Shown piece after piece: positions 18,538 to 27,751 of a stretch of DNA of 64,000 nucleotides; the stretch's first letter is position 1, and each line of letters opens with the position of its first letter. Origin of the DNA: Verrucomicrobiota bacterium (GTDB lineage: Bacteria > Verrucomicrobiota > Verrucomicrobiae > Opitutales > CG1-02-43-26); the NCBI GenBank assembly GCA_013289195.1, contig JABDAI010000001.1:23736-87735 (forward strand), in the 5' to 3' direction. The notes below the pieces were generated by a model, which saw only the letters and a program-made list of their open reading frames with translations, had not been told where the DNA came from and did not search any database. Position numbers and translations under genes: made by a program.

Positions 18538-19331
18538 ACGGCAATAGGAGCTTTGATGGGAGGATGAGGGTCGTAATTTCGCAGTTCGAAGTCTTCGAAC
18601 TTAAAGTCGTTAATATTTTTAATCGCAGGGTTTAAGTGCATTTGCGGACAGGGACGTGGTTCACGGGAGAGCTGGGTATTCACTTGTTCTTTATGATTAG
18701 AATAGATATGGAGATCGCCGAAGGTGTGGATGAACTCTTTTGGTTTTAAGTTGCATATTTGGGCGACCATGAGAGTGAGTAGGGCGTAAGAGGCTATATT
18801 GAAGGGGACGCCAAGGAAGATATCGGCGCTTCTTTGATATAACTGGCAGGAAAGGTATTCGCCTTCGCTGACGTAAAATTGGAAAAGGGCGTGGCAGGGT
18901 GGGAGGGCCATTTGGTCGATTTCACCGGGGTTCCAGGTACAGACGATGTGTCGTCGACTGGTAGGATTTGATTTTATGTTCTCAATCACTTGGGTAATTT
19001 GGTTTATTGAGCGGCCTTTGGGGCATCGCCAATCAGTCCACTGGGCACCATAGACGCGGCCGAGGTTGCCATTTTCGTCGGCCCATTCGTTCCAGATAGA
19101 AACATTGTTTTCAAGAAGGTAGCTGATGTTTGTTTCTCCTTTTAGAAACCAGAGGAGTTCGTGGAGGATAGATTTTAAGTGGACTTTTTTGGTAGTTAAG
19201 AGGGGAAAAGAATTGGCTAGGTCGTAACGGGCCTGAGCACCGAAGTAAGAGATAGTGCCCACACCTGTGCGGTCTTGACGTTCTTCGCCTTTTTCAAGGA
19301 CGAGTTTTAGGAGATCTAGGTAAGTTTGCAT
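18534..19331 (-). CDS. thyA: Thymidylate synthase (265 aa)
   Basis: It methylates dUMP to dTMP using methylene-tetrahydrofolate. The catalytic cysteine is in [12 protein letters not shown], with the Arg loop DRTGVGT near the N-terminus, the phosphate-binding SRRHIV, and NIASYALL. I prefer the ATG at 19329-19331 (MQTYLDLLK), which aligns with E. coli ThyA and gives nearly the same length; an ATG four codons upstream (19343) is possible. It is the first gene of a leftward operon. The preceding spacer 19344-19629 is AT-rich apart from a G+C-rich island at about 19425-19465 and holds divergent promoters by position. Confidence 0.96.
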   Translation of the reverse strand: MQTYLDLLKLVLEKGEERQDRTGVGTISYFGAQARYDLANSFPLLTTKKVHLKSILHELLWFLKGETNISYLLENNVSIWNEWADENGNLGRVYGAQWTDWRCPKGRSINQITQVIENIKSNPTSRRHIVCTWNPGEIDQMALPPCHALFQFYVSEGEYLSCQLYQRSADIFLGVPFNIASYALLTLMVAQICNLKPKEFIHTFGDLHIYSNHKEQVNTQLSREPRPCPQMHLNPAIKNINDFKFEDFELRNYDPHPPIKAPIAV

Positions 19332-19629
19332 GGTTAAAAACAAGTTTTGTTGTTTCGCTTTTCTTTGTTATTTTTGATTTAAGTGCCAGAGAGGTCAATG
19401 TTAATTTTTTGTAGTTAGGGGCTGCTTGACCGCTACGACCCCCCGCCAGGAACTTGCCCCTGGATCCATTTTTAGATAATAAAATTATTATTTATTGTTT
19501 TTATTTAATTTTAATTATTATTAATTCTTAATTGAATGCATTTTAATTGACTTTTAATTTTATTCAATATAAAATTAATTTTATTTAATTTTAATAATAT
19601 TTTATTATTGAGATAAATTATAAATTTTA

Positions 19630-21576
19630 ATGAATATATTTAAGATCATATTGGGTTTTTTAATAGGCATGTTTTTGACGATTGCTAATGGGGCAGAGTC
19701 GAATCGGATAGCTATTGTCGTTAATAAATATTTAAAAAAAGAAATTGAGACTAATTTAGAGATCTATTTAGAAGATTTAAAAAATGAAGGTTATGAGACG
19801 GTTTTAAAAGAATGGGATTTAGAAAATAATCCAGCACCGCAGGAATTGAAGGCTTATTTAAAGGGATTGTATTTAGGAAGAGGATTGCAAGGAGCAGTAT
19901 TTATAGGAGACTTGCCTATTGCTATTATGGAAGCAGATCCTAGTTTAAAAGAAGAACAGGGAATTGAATATATACAAATATCGAATGGATACATTGCTGA
20001 TAAATACTACATGGACCTTGTTGGAAGGGAATGGACGGATAATGATAAAAATTACAAATTTGAGGAACCTGATTATTATAGTTTTTGGAAAGTTATTTGG
20101 GATAATTTGGAATATTATACATCTGCAAGGATGAACCAAGTTAGGAACCAAGTTAGTTTTTTTGAAGCATTATATCCAGTGCCAGAGATTTGGCTAAGCC
20201 GCATAGTAGCTTCTTCGCTGACGGGTTTATTTAAGAGGTCTGAAGGGGAGTTGGTGAATGCTTATTTAGAAAAGAATCATGCATATAGAACAAACCAAGT
20301 GATATTTCCAAAGCAGAATTTAATGTATTCTTTGCCTACAGTATTGGAAAATGATATAGCATTTAGTAAATCTGGCATGAATCAGGTTAGACAAATTTTA
20401 TCCAAGCGATATTCTCTTCTAGAGCCTTTGCCTGGGCCTGCGAAAGTGGATGAATTTTTTGCGCCGTTAAACAATGCATCTTATGCAATGTTGTACTGGG
20501 GTAGACATGGATTCAAAACGTCTATTGATTTGGGTACCCAAACTTTAACATCTAAGATGCTGGCAAATTTTCCCATTAATATTGCGACTGCGTTTGTATT
20601 TCCAGATTCTTGCTTGATTGGCCATTATCTTGAACCAGAATATTTTGCCGGTAGTTTTGTATTTAACGAAAGATTTTATGTGGGGGGTATGTCGACGGCA
20701 ACCCTGCCTGCGTATGTAGACGTACAGGCTAAAATAATGGAAAATTTTAATAATGACAATAGTTTGGGTATAGCTTTTAAAAGTGCGCTGCAAATACCAG
20801 ATGTTTGGAATCATAATGCAACTTATTTTCAATCAAGAATGGCATCTTTAAATTCACGATATATACTTGGAGATGGAACATTGAGGTTACAGAGAACTGA
20901 TTCTGTGGCGAATGAAAATAACTCAGCTAAGCAATACCTAGAAAGGCAGTATCCTTATTCTGAGGAATTATTAATTAATTATGTGAGTTTTACACAGACG
21001 ATTCCCCAAGAATTTGATAATACTGAAACTGTCAATTTGCTTTTTAAAACTGCCTGGGCGAATATGGATGGGTCTATGATTGATTTTCTTATAAAGAAAG
21101 GTGCTGAGGTAAAAATACTTGATGAAGAAGGTAATACACTATTGCATTTAGCCTTAAGCTTGGCAAATAGGTATATAGATCCTTCGTCACTTCAGAACGT
21201 ACTTAAGCAAGGGCTGGATGTAAGAACTAAAAATAAGTTTGGAAAAACTCCCTGGGATTTAGCAAAAGAAAATGGTCATGATAGGGAACTATTTAATAGT
21301 GCGATTAACTCTGAAACAATCGACCAAGTAAAGTATCTTATTGAAAATGGTGCGGATATAAATGCAAAAGATGAATCGAGTCTTACGGCATTGCATCATG
21401 CTGTTTTAAATGGCAATATGGAAATGATTCAATTAGTGATTGAAAATGGCTCAGATATTAATGTCAAAAACAAAAGTGGCTATACTCCCTCCGATTTAGC
21501 CTTGGTATCTTCAAAAGGATTAGAGATTTTGAGTCTTTTACGTCAAGCATCTACGCATCAATGTAAAATTAAATAA
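19630..21576 (+). CDS. Exported C25 (gingipain-type) cysteine protease with ankyrin repeats, copy 1 (648 aa)
   Basis: Signal peptide MNIFKIILGFLIGMFLTIANGA opens the protein. Residues ~25-420 match the C25 caspase-fold peptidase pattern: RIAIVVNKYLKKEIE, GAVFIGDLPIA, then His293 in YWGRHGFKT and Cys328 in FPDSCLIG, 35 residues apart as in gingipains. Residues ~465-640 carry ankyrin repeats (GNTLLHLAL, SLTALHHAVLNGNMEMIQLVIENGSDINVKNKSGYTP). C25 enzymes cleave peptide bonds outside the cell; ankyrin repeats bind proteins, so the protease may be targeted to a partner. No secretion-tail domain is visible. A second, divergent copy follows 169 bp downstream. Fusion is directly visible; role is inference. 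Confidence 0.85.
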   Translation: MNIFKIILGFLIGMFLTIANGAESNRIAIVVNKYLKKEIETNLEIYLEDLKNEGYETVLKEWDLENNPAPQELKAYLKGLYLGRGLQGAVFIGDLPIAIMEADPSLKEEQGIEYIQISNGYIADKYYMDLVGREWTDNDKNYKFEEPDYYSFWKVIWDNLEYYTSARMNQVRNQVSFFEALYPVPEIWLSRIVASSLTGLFKRSEGELVNAYLEKNHAYRTNQVIFPKQNLMYSLPTVLENDIAFSKSGMNQVRQILSKRYSLLEPLPGPAKVDEFFAPLNNASYAMLYWGRHGFKTSIDLGTQTLTSKMLANFPINIATAFVFPDSCLIGHYLEPEYFAGSFVFNERFYVGGMSTATLPAYVDVQAKIMENFNNDNSLGIAFKSALQIPDVWNHNATYFQSRMASLNSRYILGDGTLRLQRTDSVANENNSAKQYLERQYPYSEELLINYVSFTQTIPQEFDNTETVNLLFKTAWANMDGSMIDFLIKKGAEVKILDEEGNTLLHLALSLANRYIDPSSLQNVLKQGLDVRTKNKFGKTPWDLAKENGHDRELFNSAINSETIDQVKYLIENGADINAKDESSLTALHHAVLNGNMEMIQLVIENGSDINVKNKSGYTPSDLALVSSKGLEILSLLRQASTHQCKIK

Positions 21577-21745
21577 AAAAATACAGCAAGGAGGAAATCG
21601 CATTAAAATTTGATATTATTAATTAAGGTTTAATGTTTCGTGTAATTATTTATTTCTAATTTTTTTATTGATTTTTATTTATATTTTATATATTATATTT
21701 AATTTGATAATTAGTATTTTGTGTTTTAATTAATTTGGAGTTTTT

Positions 21746-23899
21746 ATGAATATATTTAAGATCATATTAGGTTTTTTGATAAGCATGTTTTTGACGATTG
21801 CTAGTGGAGCTGAGTCGAATCGGATAGCTATTGTTGTTAATAAATACTTAAAAAAAGAAATTGAGACTAATTTAGAGATCTATTTAGAAGATTTAAACAA
21901 TGAAGGTTATGAAATGGTTTTAAAAGAATGGGATTTGGAAAATAATCCAGCACCGCAGGAATTGAAGGCATATTTAAAGGGATTGTATTTAGGAAGAGGA
22001 TTGCAAGGAGCGGTATTTATAGGAGACTTGCCTATTGCTATTATGGAAGCAGATCCTAGTTTAAAAGATGTAGAAGGGAATGTATATATACGAATATCGG
22101 ATGGATACATTGCTGATAAATACTACATGGATCTTATTGGAAAGGAATGGACGGATAATGATAAAAATTACAAATTTGAAGAACCGGATTATTTTGGTTT
22201 TTGGAAAGCTATTTGGGATACTTTGGAATATTATACTCCTGAAATGTTTAAGGAAAAGGTTTCTTCTGAAGAATTATATCCAGTGCCTGAGATTTGGCTA
22301 AGCCGTATCACAGTTTCTTCGCTGACGGATTTATTTAAGAAGTCTGAGGTGGAATTAGTGAATACTTATTTAGAAAAGAATCATGCATATAGAACAAACC
22401 AAGTGATATTTCCAAAGCAGAATTTAATGTATTCTTTGCCTAAAGAATTGGAAAATGATACCGCCTTTAGTGAATCTGGCCTGAATCAGGTTAGACAAAT
22501 TTTATCCAAGCAATATTCTCTTATAGAGCCTTCGCCCGCGCCCGCTAAAGTGGATCAATTTTTTGAGCCATTAAACAATAGATCTTATGCAATGTTGTTC
22601 TGGGATAGACATGGACTCAAAACGTCTATTGCTTTAGGTACTGAAACTTTAACATCTAAGATACTGACAAATTTTCCCATTAATATTGCGACTGCGTTTG
22701 TATTTCCAGATTCTTGCTGGATAGGCCATTATCTTGAGCCAGAATATTTTGCCGGTAGTTTTATGTTTAACGAAAGATTTTGTGTGATGGGAATCCCGAC
22801 GGCAACTTTGCCTACATATGGAGACGTACAGACTAAAATAATGGAAAATTTTAATAATGGAAATAATTTGGGTATAGCTTTTAAAAGTGCGCTTCAAATA
22901 CTAGATATAAATTCAAAGTCTTCTGATGCAACTTATTTTCAATCAAGAATTGCAGCTTTAAATTCACGATATATATTGGGAGATGGTACATTGAAGTTAC
23001 AAGAAACTGATTCTGAGTCGAATGAAAATAATTCAGCTATGCAATACCTAAAAAGGAAGCATCCTTTTGGGAAATTATTATATGATTATGTTCATTTGAC
23101 AAAGATGATTCCTCAAGAATTTGATAATACTGAAACTGTCAATTTACTTTTTAAAACTGCCTGGGAGGATAAGAATAAGGTTATGTTGAATTTTCTTATA
23201 AAGAAAGGTGCTGATATAAAAATACTTGATGAAAAGAAGTATCCTTTTGAGAAATTATTATACGATTATGTTCATTTGACAAAGATAATTCCTCAGGAAT
23301 TTGATAATATTGAAACTGTCAATTTACTTTTTAAAACTGCCTGGGAGGATAAGAATAAGGTTATGTTGGATTTTCTTATAAAGAAAGGTGCTGATGTAAA
23401 AATACCTGATGAAGGTGGTAATACAATATTGCATAGAGTCTTAAGCTTAAAGTTTATCGATACTCTATTACCTCTTGATAAGTTACTTAAGCTAGGACTA
23501 GACGTAAGAACTAAAAATAAGTCTGGAAAAACTCCATGGAATTTAGCAAAAGAAAATGGTCATGCTGGCGCATTATTTATTAGCGCGATTAACTCTGGAA
23601 TAATAGACCAAGTAAAATATCTTATTAGAAATGGTGCGAATATAAAGGCAAAAGATAAAAGGGGTCTTACTGCATTGCATTATGCCGTTTTAAGCGATAA
23701 TATAAAAATGGTTAAATTACTGATTGAAAAAGGTGCAGATATTAATGCCAAAGACAAACGTGGCTCTACTCCCTCGGATAAAGCATTAAAATCTTCAAAA
23801 AGATCAGAGATTTTGAGTCTTTTGAATCAAGCATCTGGGCGTCAAAAGCCACTTCGATCGAGAAATAAGAAGACTTCATCTAGAAACCGAGGGGGCTAA
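21746..23899 (+). CDS. Exported C25 cysteine protease with ankyrin repeats, copy 2 (717 aa)
   Basis: A tandem paralogue of the preceding gene, almost identical over the first ~100 residues and diverging later. Signal peptide is present. The catalytic pair is His289 (FWDRHGLKT) and Cys324 (FPDSCWIG), so both copies look active. It is longer because a 60-residue block is duplicated before the ankyrin region. Ankyrin repeats (GNTILHRVL, GLTALHYAVLSDNIKMVKLLIEKGADINAKDKRG) occupy the C-terminus. The end is unusual: the stop codon TAA (23897-23899) is contributed by the terminal repeat of a MITE-like element, so the original C-terminus was probably replaced. A Shine-Dalgarno-like GGAG lies just before the ATG. 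Confidence 0.86.
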   Translation: MNIFKIILGFLISMFLTIASGAESNRIAIVVNKYLKKEIETNLEIYLEDLNNEGYEMVLKEWDLENNPAPQELKAYLKGLYLGRGLQGAVFIGDLPIAIMEADPSLKDVEGNVYIRISDGYIADKYYMDLIGKEWTDNDKNYKFEEPDYFGFWKAIWDTLEYYTPEMFKEKVSSEELYPVPEIWLSRITVSSLTDLFKKSEVELVNTYLEKNHAYRTNQVIFPKQNLMYSLPKELENDTAFSESGLNQVRQILSKQYSLIEPSPAPAKVDQFFEPLNNRSYAMLFWDRHGLKTSIALGTETLTSKILTNFPINIATAFVFPDSCWIGHYLEPEYFAGSFMFNERFCVMGIPTATLPTYGDVQTKIMENFNNGNNLGIAFKSALQILDINSKSSDATYFQSRIAALNSRYILGDGTLKLQETDSESNENNSAMQYLKRKHPFGKLLYDYVHLTKMIPQEFDNTETVNLLFKTAWEDKNKVMLNFLIKKGADIKILDEKKYPFEKLLYDYVHLTKIIPQEFDNIETVNLLFKTAWEDKNKVMLDFLIKKGADVKIPDEGGNTILHRVLSLKFIDTLLPLDKLLKLGLDVRTKNKSGKTPWNLAKENGHAGALFISAINSGIIDQVKYLIRNGANIKAKDKRGLTALHYAVLSDNIKMVKLLIEKGADINAKDKRGSTPSDKALKSSKRSEILSLLNQASGRQKPLRSRNKKTSSRNRGG
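23057..23416 (+). repeat. Internal 180-bp tandem duplication in the second C25-ankyrin gene
   Basis: The 60-codon block starting at about 23057 (AAGCATCCTTTTG) recurs at 23237 (AAGTATCCTTTTG) with a handful of base changes. The upstream paralogue has this block only once. It adds one extra repeat unit ending in FLIKKGADVKI to the protein without disturbing the frame. Confidence 0.85.
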
Positions 23900-24080
23900 T
23901 ACCAAATCCCATTCTAAAATGAACAAATGCCGACTTGCCTTTATGCCATCTAATGAGCCTTCTTCACTCGCAAGTGCTCGACGTGCCTCGGGTACGCCTG
24001 TGCGCTTGCTCGATCAGAATGTCATTATCTGGCATAAATTCAAGCGACCTTTGTTCATTTTAGAATGGGATTTGGTATTA
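23897..24080. mobile_element. MITE-like repeat, complete copy A (184 bp)
   Basis: The ends are perfect inverted repeats of about 30 bases, beginning ATACCAAATCCCATTC and ending in its reverse complement, each bordered by TA. Related copies or fragments are at 39895-40038, 40261-40297, 55731-55760 and 58425-58550. TA borders are typical of IS630/Tc1-type target duplication, but no transposase of that type is in the window. The core contains a GC-richer stretch shared with two other copies. Confidence 0.8.
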
Positions 24081-24193
24081 GATGAGAAATAAATACAGAT
24101 ATTATCACATTTACCTCTTGACGTCTTAACTAAAATTTGCAATATTCAAGGTTTGATTATGAGAAATATATATAAGGGATTTTGTGTTAAAGT

Positions 24194-24463
24194 ATGAGTG
24201 ATGTAATTGAAGTAGAAGGTAAAATTATATCAGTTCTTCCCGGCACCACATTTAGAGTGGAATTACCAAATGGACATATAGTATTAGCTCACATATCGGG
24301 TAAGCTTAGGAAAAATTTTATCAAGATAACCGTAGGTGATATGGTGAAAATGGAGATGAATCCTTACGATCTCAATAAAGCGCGAATCGTTTTTCGATTG
24401 AAAAATGTTCAACCTGTAAAAAATGCGCCTATAAGAAGTTTTGGTCCTAGAAAAGGAAAGTAA
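24194..24463 (+). CDS. infA: Translation initiation factor IF-1 (89 aa)
   Basis: A single S1/OB-fold domain protein that binds the ribosomal A site during initiation. The family pattern is clear: [24 protein letters not shown], then [38 protein letters not shown]. It carries a C-terminal extension of about 15 residues ([13 protein letters not shown]) beyond the usual ~72-residue protein. It stands alone ahead of pulA. The sequence 24081-24193 contains AT-rich promoter-like sequence but no element I can assign firmly. Confidence 0.95.
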   Translation: MSDVIEVEGKIISVLPGTTFRVELPNGHIVLAHISGKLRKNFIKITVGDMVKMEMNPYDLNKARIVFRLKNVQPVKNAPIRSFGPRKGK

Positions 24464-24564
24464 TTTATTCCAGATTTTCCAGTACATTGCTCTATTTAAG
24501 AACTTAAATATGCAAAAATCTATTCTTGATTTATAGTTAAGAATAATCTAGGAATAAGTTATAA

Positions 24565-26973
24565 ATGCCCTTTAATTCTAGAATATTTTCGGCTTTTTGG
24601 ATATCCAAAGATCAAGTGCTTGTACTTTTATCAAATGATTGGTTATTGGCTGATCCGTTGCCGCCCATTCATTTCAATGAAACGGCATTAGTCGATACTC
24701 ATTTAAAACGTGCACCTTTGGTACTTTTTGGTCAACTTACTGGATATTATAGAAATGCAGAGGAGATAACATTTGTTTACTGCCCTCAGCCAGGGGATGA
24801 GGAGAAACAAATTTATGTTGCTGGTAACTTTAATGGATGGGAAGCGGCGATTGGGAATGAAAGATGGTTATTAAAACCTCAAATCATAAATGATAAAAAA
24901 GTGATGGCATTGACTCTTCCATGGCGGGAAATTGCAAGTTTGGATACTCAATTGTTATTTAAGTTTGTCACTCAAAATAGTGAATGGATAATCGTCCCTC
25001 CGGAAACGCCGAATATCAGTATAGACCATCATAATAATAGTAACTATGCAATTTATAATCATTTCACAGGACACAATGCATTTATAATCGAATCTTACAT
25101 AAGATATGATCCTTCTTTGTCTTATGCCATTGTATGGAAAGAAAATACCGAAACTGAAGCGCATGTTATCAATGATGAAGTACTATTAGCGACTCTTGGT
25201 AGCTCACGAAAACTGGGTGCTATTATTAATTCAAAAGGGACAACCTTGCGGATATTTGCACCGAGGGCGAAATTTGTTAGGGCTTTTTTTTATAAGGAGG
25301 AAAGTCCTGAAGATACCAGTATGATTGAATTGAATCGCAACCCAGATTATACTTGGGAAGGCACGTATCCGAAAGATCTTCATGGATATCGCTATTATTA
25401 TAACGTTTCGAATGATACACCGATTTTGGATCCTTATGCGCTTGCTTGCTATGGGCCTGCGGGACCGGGGATTATCATTGATAGGAAGAAGATTCCGATG
25501 ATAAGATCTATTTTTAAAACACCCAAGTGGAATAATTTAATTATTCTAGAAGCGCATTTGAGGGATTTGATAGAGTGCACGCGATTTGTTGATAAGGTTG
25601 AAAAGCCTGCAGGATTTAAAAATTTCGTAGAGTGGCTGAAATCTAATGATAATTATATTATAGACTTAGGGATAAATACGCTGGAATTGCTTCCGATTCA
25701 GGAATTTGAAAGTGGAAATCCCTTTGAATATCATTGGGGATATATGCCTACAAATTATTTTTGTCCTTCAAGTGCGTATGCATTTGGTGAGAATGAAATG
25801 TCTCAGATAGTTGATTTTCAAGAATTGGTAAAGACGCTTCATCAAAAAAATATATCGGTAATTTTAGATGTAGTGTATAATCATTCTGGAAATCCGAATC
25901 ATTTACTTAATATTGATAAAGATTATTATTTTACTAGAGATCGATACGGGAATCTGATGAATTGGAGTGGATGTGGAAATGATTTTAAGGCAAATACTCT
26001 GATGGGTAAGCGTCTGATCATAGACAGTTTGATCTATTTAATTAAAACTTATAATGTCGATGGATTTAGGTTTGATTTAGCGGAACTATTAGAAATACCG
26101 GTTTTAAAAGAAATTGAGAATGCGCTTAAAGCAGTAAAGCCTTCGATTATTTTGATTGCAGAGCCATGGAGTTTTAGAAGTCATATTGCTTATGCATTAC
26201 GCGAAACAGGATTTGCTTCATGGAACGATGGTTACAGAGAATTTATTGCCGATTATGTGCGTGGTGGAAGTAATCAAGATGCATTTGTTTATTTTATCAG
26301 TGGATCGACTGCACGTTTGGCGCGGTTTGTAACTCAAAGTGTGAATTATGCGTCATCCCATGATGATTATTGTTGGATTGATAAAATTACTGAAAACCCG
26401 CATCATGATGGGTCTAAGCCTACTACGAATGATATTCGAAGGACGCACATTATGATAGCTATTTTAATGATGTCTATTGGGATACCTATGTTAGCAGAGG
26501 GGCAAGATTTTTTACATTCGAAACATGGAAACCATAATACTTACCAAAATGAATATTTGAATGCTTTGCACTATATAAATTTAAGTCGTTATTCTAGTAC
26601 GCATCAATATTTTTCTAAATGGATACAATTTCGATTATCAGAACAAGGAGAGGTGATACGATTTGCACCATTGCCTTGTGAAGGGTATTTTAAATTTTTT
26701 AAGCATCCGGAATCAACTATGATAGGTATTCTTTATAATGCAAATTCGTCATTGAAAAATGTTGGTCAATTATTGTTTGTAATCAATCCCCATGTAGATC
26801 AAAAGATGTTATCTATTGATTTAAAGTCCGAAGATTTTATTCAAATTGCTGATCAAGATAGGATAGATAGCCAGGGATTAAATGGAGCGTTAATACCTTG
26901 GAGTGAAAATCAAATAAAACTTTCTGGGCTTAGTTGCGGATTATGGCATTCGCTTTCTTCTTCAAAAGTTTGA
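24565..26973 (+). CDS. Type I pullulanase-like GH13 debranching enzyme (802 aa)
   Basis: It probably hydrolyses alpha-1,6 branch points in glycogen, pullulan or limit dextrin. An N-terminal module containing YVAGNFNGWEAA looks like a CBM48/E-set domain, and another E-set segment (LRIFAPRAKFVRAFFY) precedes the barrel. GH13 motifs follow: region I ILDVVYNHSG, region II GFRFDLAEL with nucleophile Asp504, region III LIAEPWSF with Glu533, region IV SSHDDYCW near 600. No signal peptide, so a cytoplasmic glycogen role is likelier than extracellular starch. Its 3' end overlaps rnhB on the opposite strand by 64 bp. Confidence 0.87.
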   Translation: MPFNSRIFSAFWISKDQVLVLLSNDWLLADPLPPIHFNETALVDTHLKRAPLVLFGQLTGYYRNAEEITFVYCPQPGDEEKQIYVAGNFNGWEAAIGNERWLLKPQIINDKKVMALTLPWREIASLDTQLLFKFVTQNSEWIIVPPETPNISIDHHNNSNYAIYNHFTGHNAFIIESYIRYDPSLSYAIVWKENTETEAHVINDEVLLATLGSSRKLGAIINSKGTTLRIFAPRAKFVRAFFYKEESPEDTSMIELNRNPDYTWEGTYPKDLHGYRYYYNVSNDTPILDPYALACYGPAGPGIIIDRKKIPMIRSIFKTPKWNNLIILEAHLRDLIECTRFVDKVEKPAGFKNFVEWLKSNDNYIIDLGINTLELLPIQEFESGNPFEYHWGYMPTNYFCPSSAYAFGENEMSQIVDFQELVKTLHQKNISVILDVVYNHSGNPNHLLNIDKDYYFTRDRYGNLMNWSGCGNDFKANTLMGKRLIIDSLIYLIKTYNVDGFRFDLAELLEIPVLKEIENALKAVKPSIILIAEPWSFRSHIAYALRETGFASWNDGYREFIADYVRGGSNQDAFVYFISGSTARLARFVTQSVNYASSHDDYCWIDKITENPHHDGSKPTTNDIRRTHIMIAILMMSIGIPMLAEGQDFLHSKHGNHNTYQNEYLNALHYINLSRYSSTHQYFSKWIQFRLSEQGEVIRFAPLPCEGYFKFFKHPESTMIGILYNANSSLKNVGQLLFVINPHVDQKMLSIDLKSEDFIQIADQDRIDSQGLNGALIPWSENQIKLSGLSCGLWHSLSSSKV

Positions 26974-27695
26974 TTGAGTAAATTTCTTAAAAACTTTTTC
27001 CTATGAATTTCGGTACTGCCTTTTTGAATCAGTGCATCTCTATGAAATGGAGTACCGTAGCCTTTATGGTATTCGAATCCATATCCTAAATATTTCTCTG
27101 CTAAGCCTACCATTAAACGATCTCTATTGACTTTGGCGATGATGGACGCCGTTGCAATTGCTAAACTTTTGCCATCGCCTTCGACAATTGCTAAATGAGG
27201 GTACTCGAAAGGTTTTAAGGGGAGTCCATCTATTAGAATTTTTGCCTGTGCGGTTTTGTTTTCTTCGTCGAGTCTATCCCAGAGTTCTAGGTCGTAAATT
27301 TCTTTTACTCGAAATTCTTCTGGCATTTCTTTTAAAACATTTTGAAGTGCTCGTTTCATCGCCAATTTTGATGCCCTAAGAATGTTATAATTCTCAATCT
27401 CCAAGACGCTTGATTCTGCCCAAGTGAATTTTATTAATCCTTTAGCTTCCCATCCTTTTATACATTGGAATATTTCTTGTCTTTGCAATGCAGTCAGTTT
27501 TTTTGAATCATTGATTAACTTGATTTCTTTGAGTTTGCGGGAACTATTATAAAATTCTTGACTCAGCCAGACTGCGCCAGCGACAACTGGACCGGCAAAT
27601 GCTCCTCTGCCCGCTTCATCAATGCCGATAATTCCGCCTGAATTTTCTAGAAAACTTTTGTCATATTTTAGTAATGAATTTCTTAAAGTTTTCAT
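26910..27695 (-). CDS. rnhB: Ribonuclease HII (261 aa)
   Basis: It cleaves RNA in RNA-DNA hybrids, including single embedded ribonucleotides. The DEDD active site is visible: Asp and Glu in IGIDEAGRGAFAGPVVAG, Asp in the VEGDGKSLAIATASIIAKV block (two acidic positions), with the tyrosine/GYGTPFH motif. Length is slightly above the E. coli enzyme because of insertions around NVLKEMPEEFRVKEIYDLELW. The C-terminal 21 codons overlap the convergent pulA gene. It sits 56 bp downstream of rnhC in the same direction. Confidence 0.95.
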   Translation of the reverse strand: MKTLRNSLLKYDKSFLENSGGIIGIDEAGRGAFAGPVVAGAVWLSQEFYNSSRKLKEIKLINDSKKLTALQRQEIFQCIKGWEAKGLIKFTWAESSVLEIENYNILRASKLAMKRALQNVLKEMPEEFRVKEIYDLELWDRLDEENKTAQAKILIDGLPLKPFEYPHLAIVEGDGKSLAIATASIIAKVNRDRLMVGLAEKYLGYGFEYHKGYGTPFHRDALIQKGSTEIHRKKFLRNLLNQTFEEESECHNPQLSPESFI

Positions 27696-27751
27696 TTAGA
27701 TTATGCTAAGTTGGATAATCTTCACCGTCTATTCAGAATAGACAACAGACA

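Noticed and set aside
19425..19465. G+C-rich island between thyA and the first C25 gene, with a CCAGG/CCTGG pairing
   Set aside because: Too short to be a known RNA gene and without a T-run; noted only as unusual composition.
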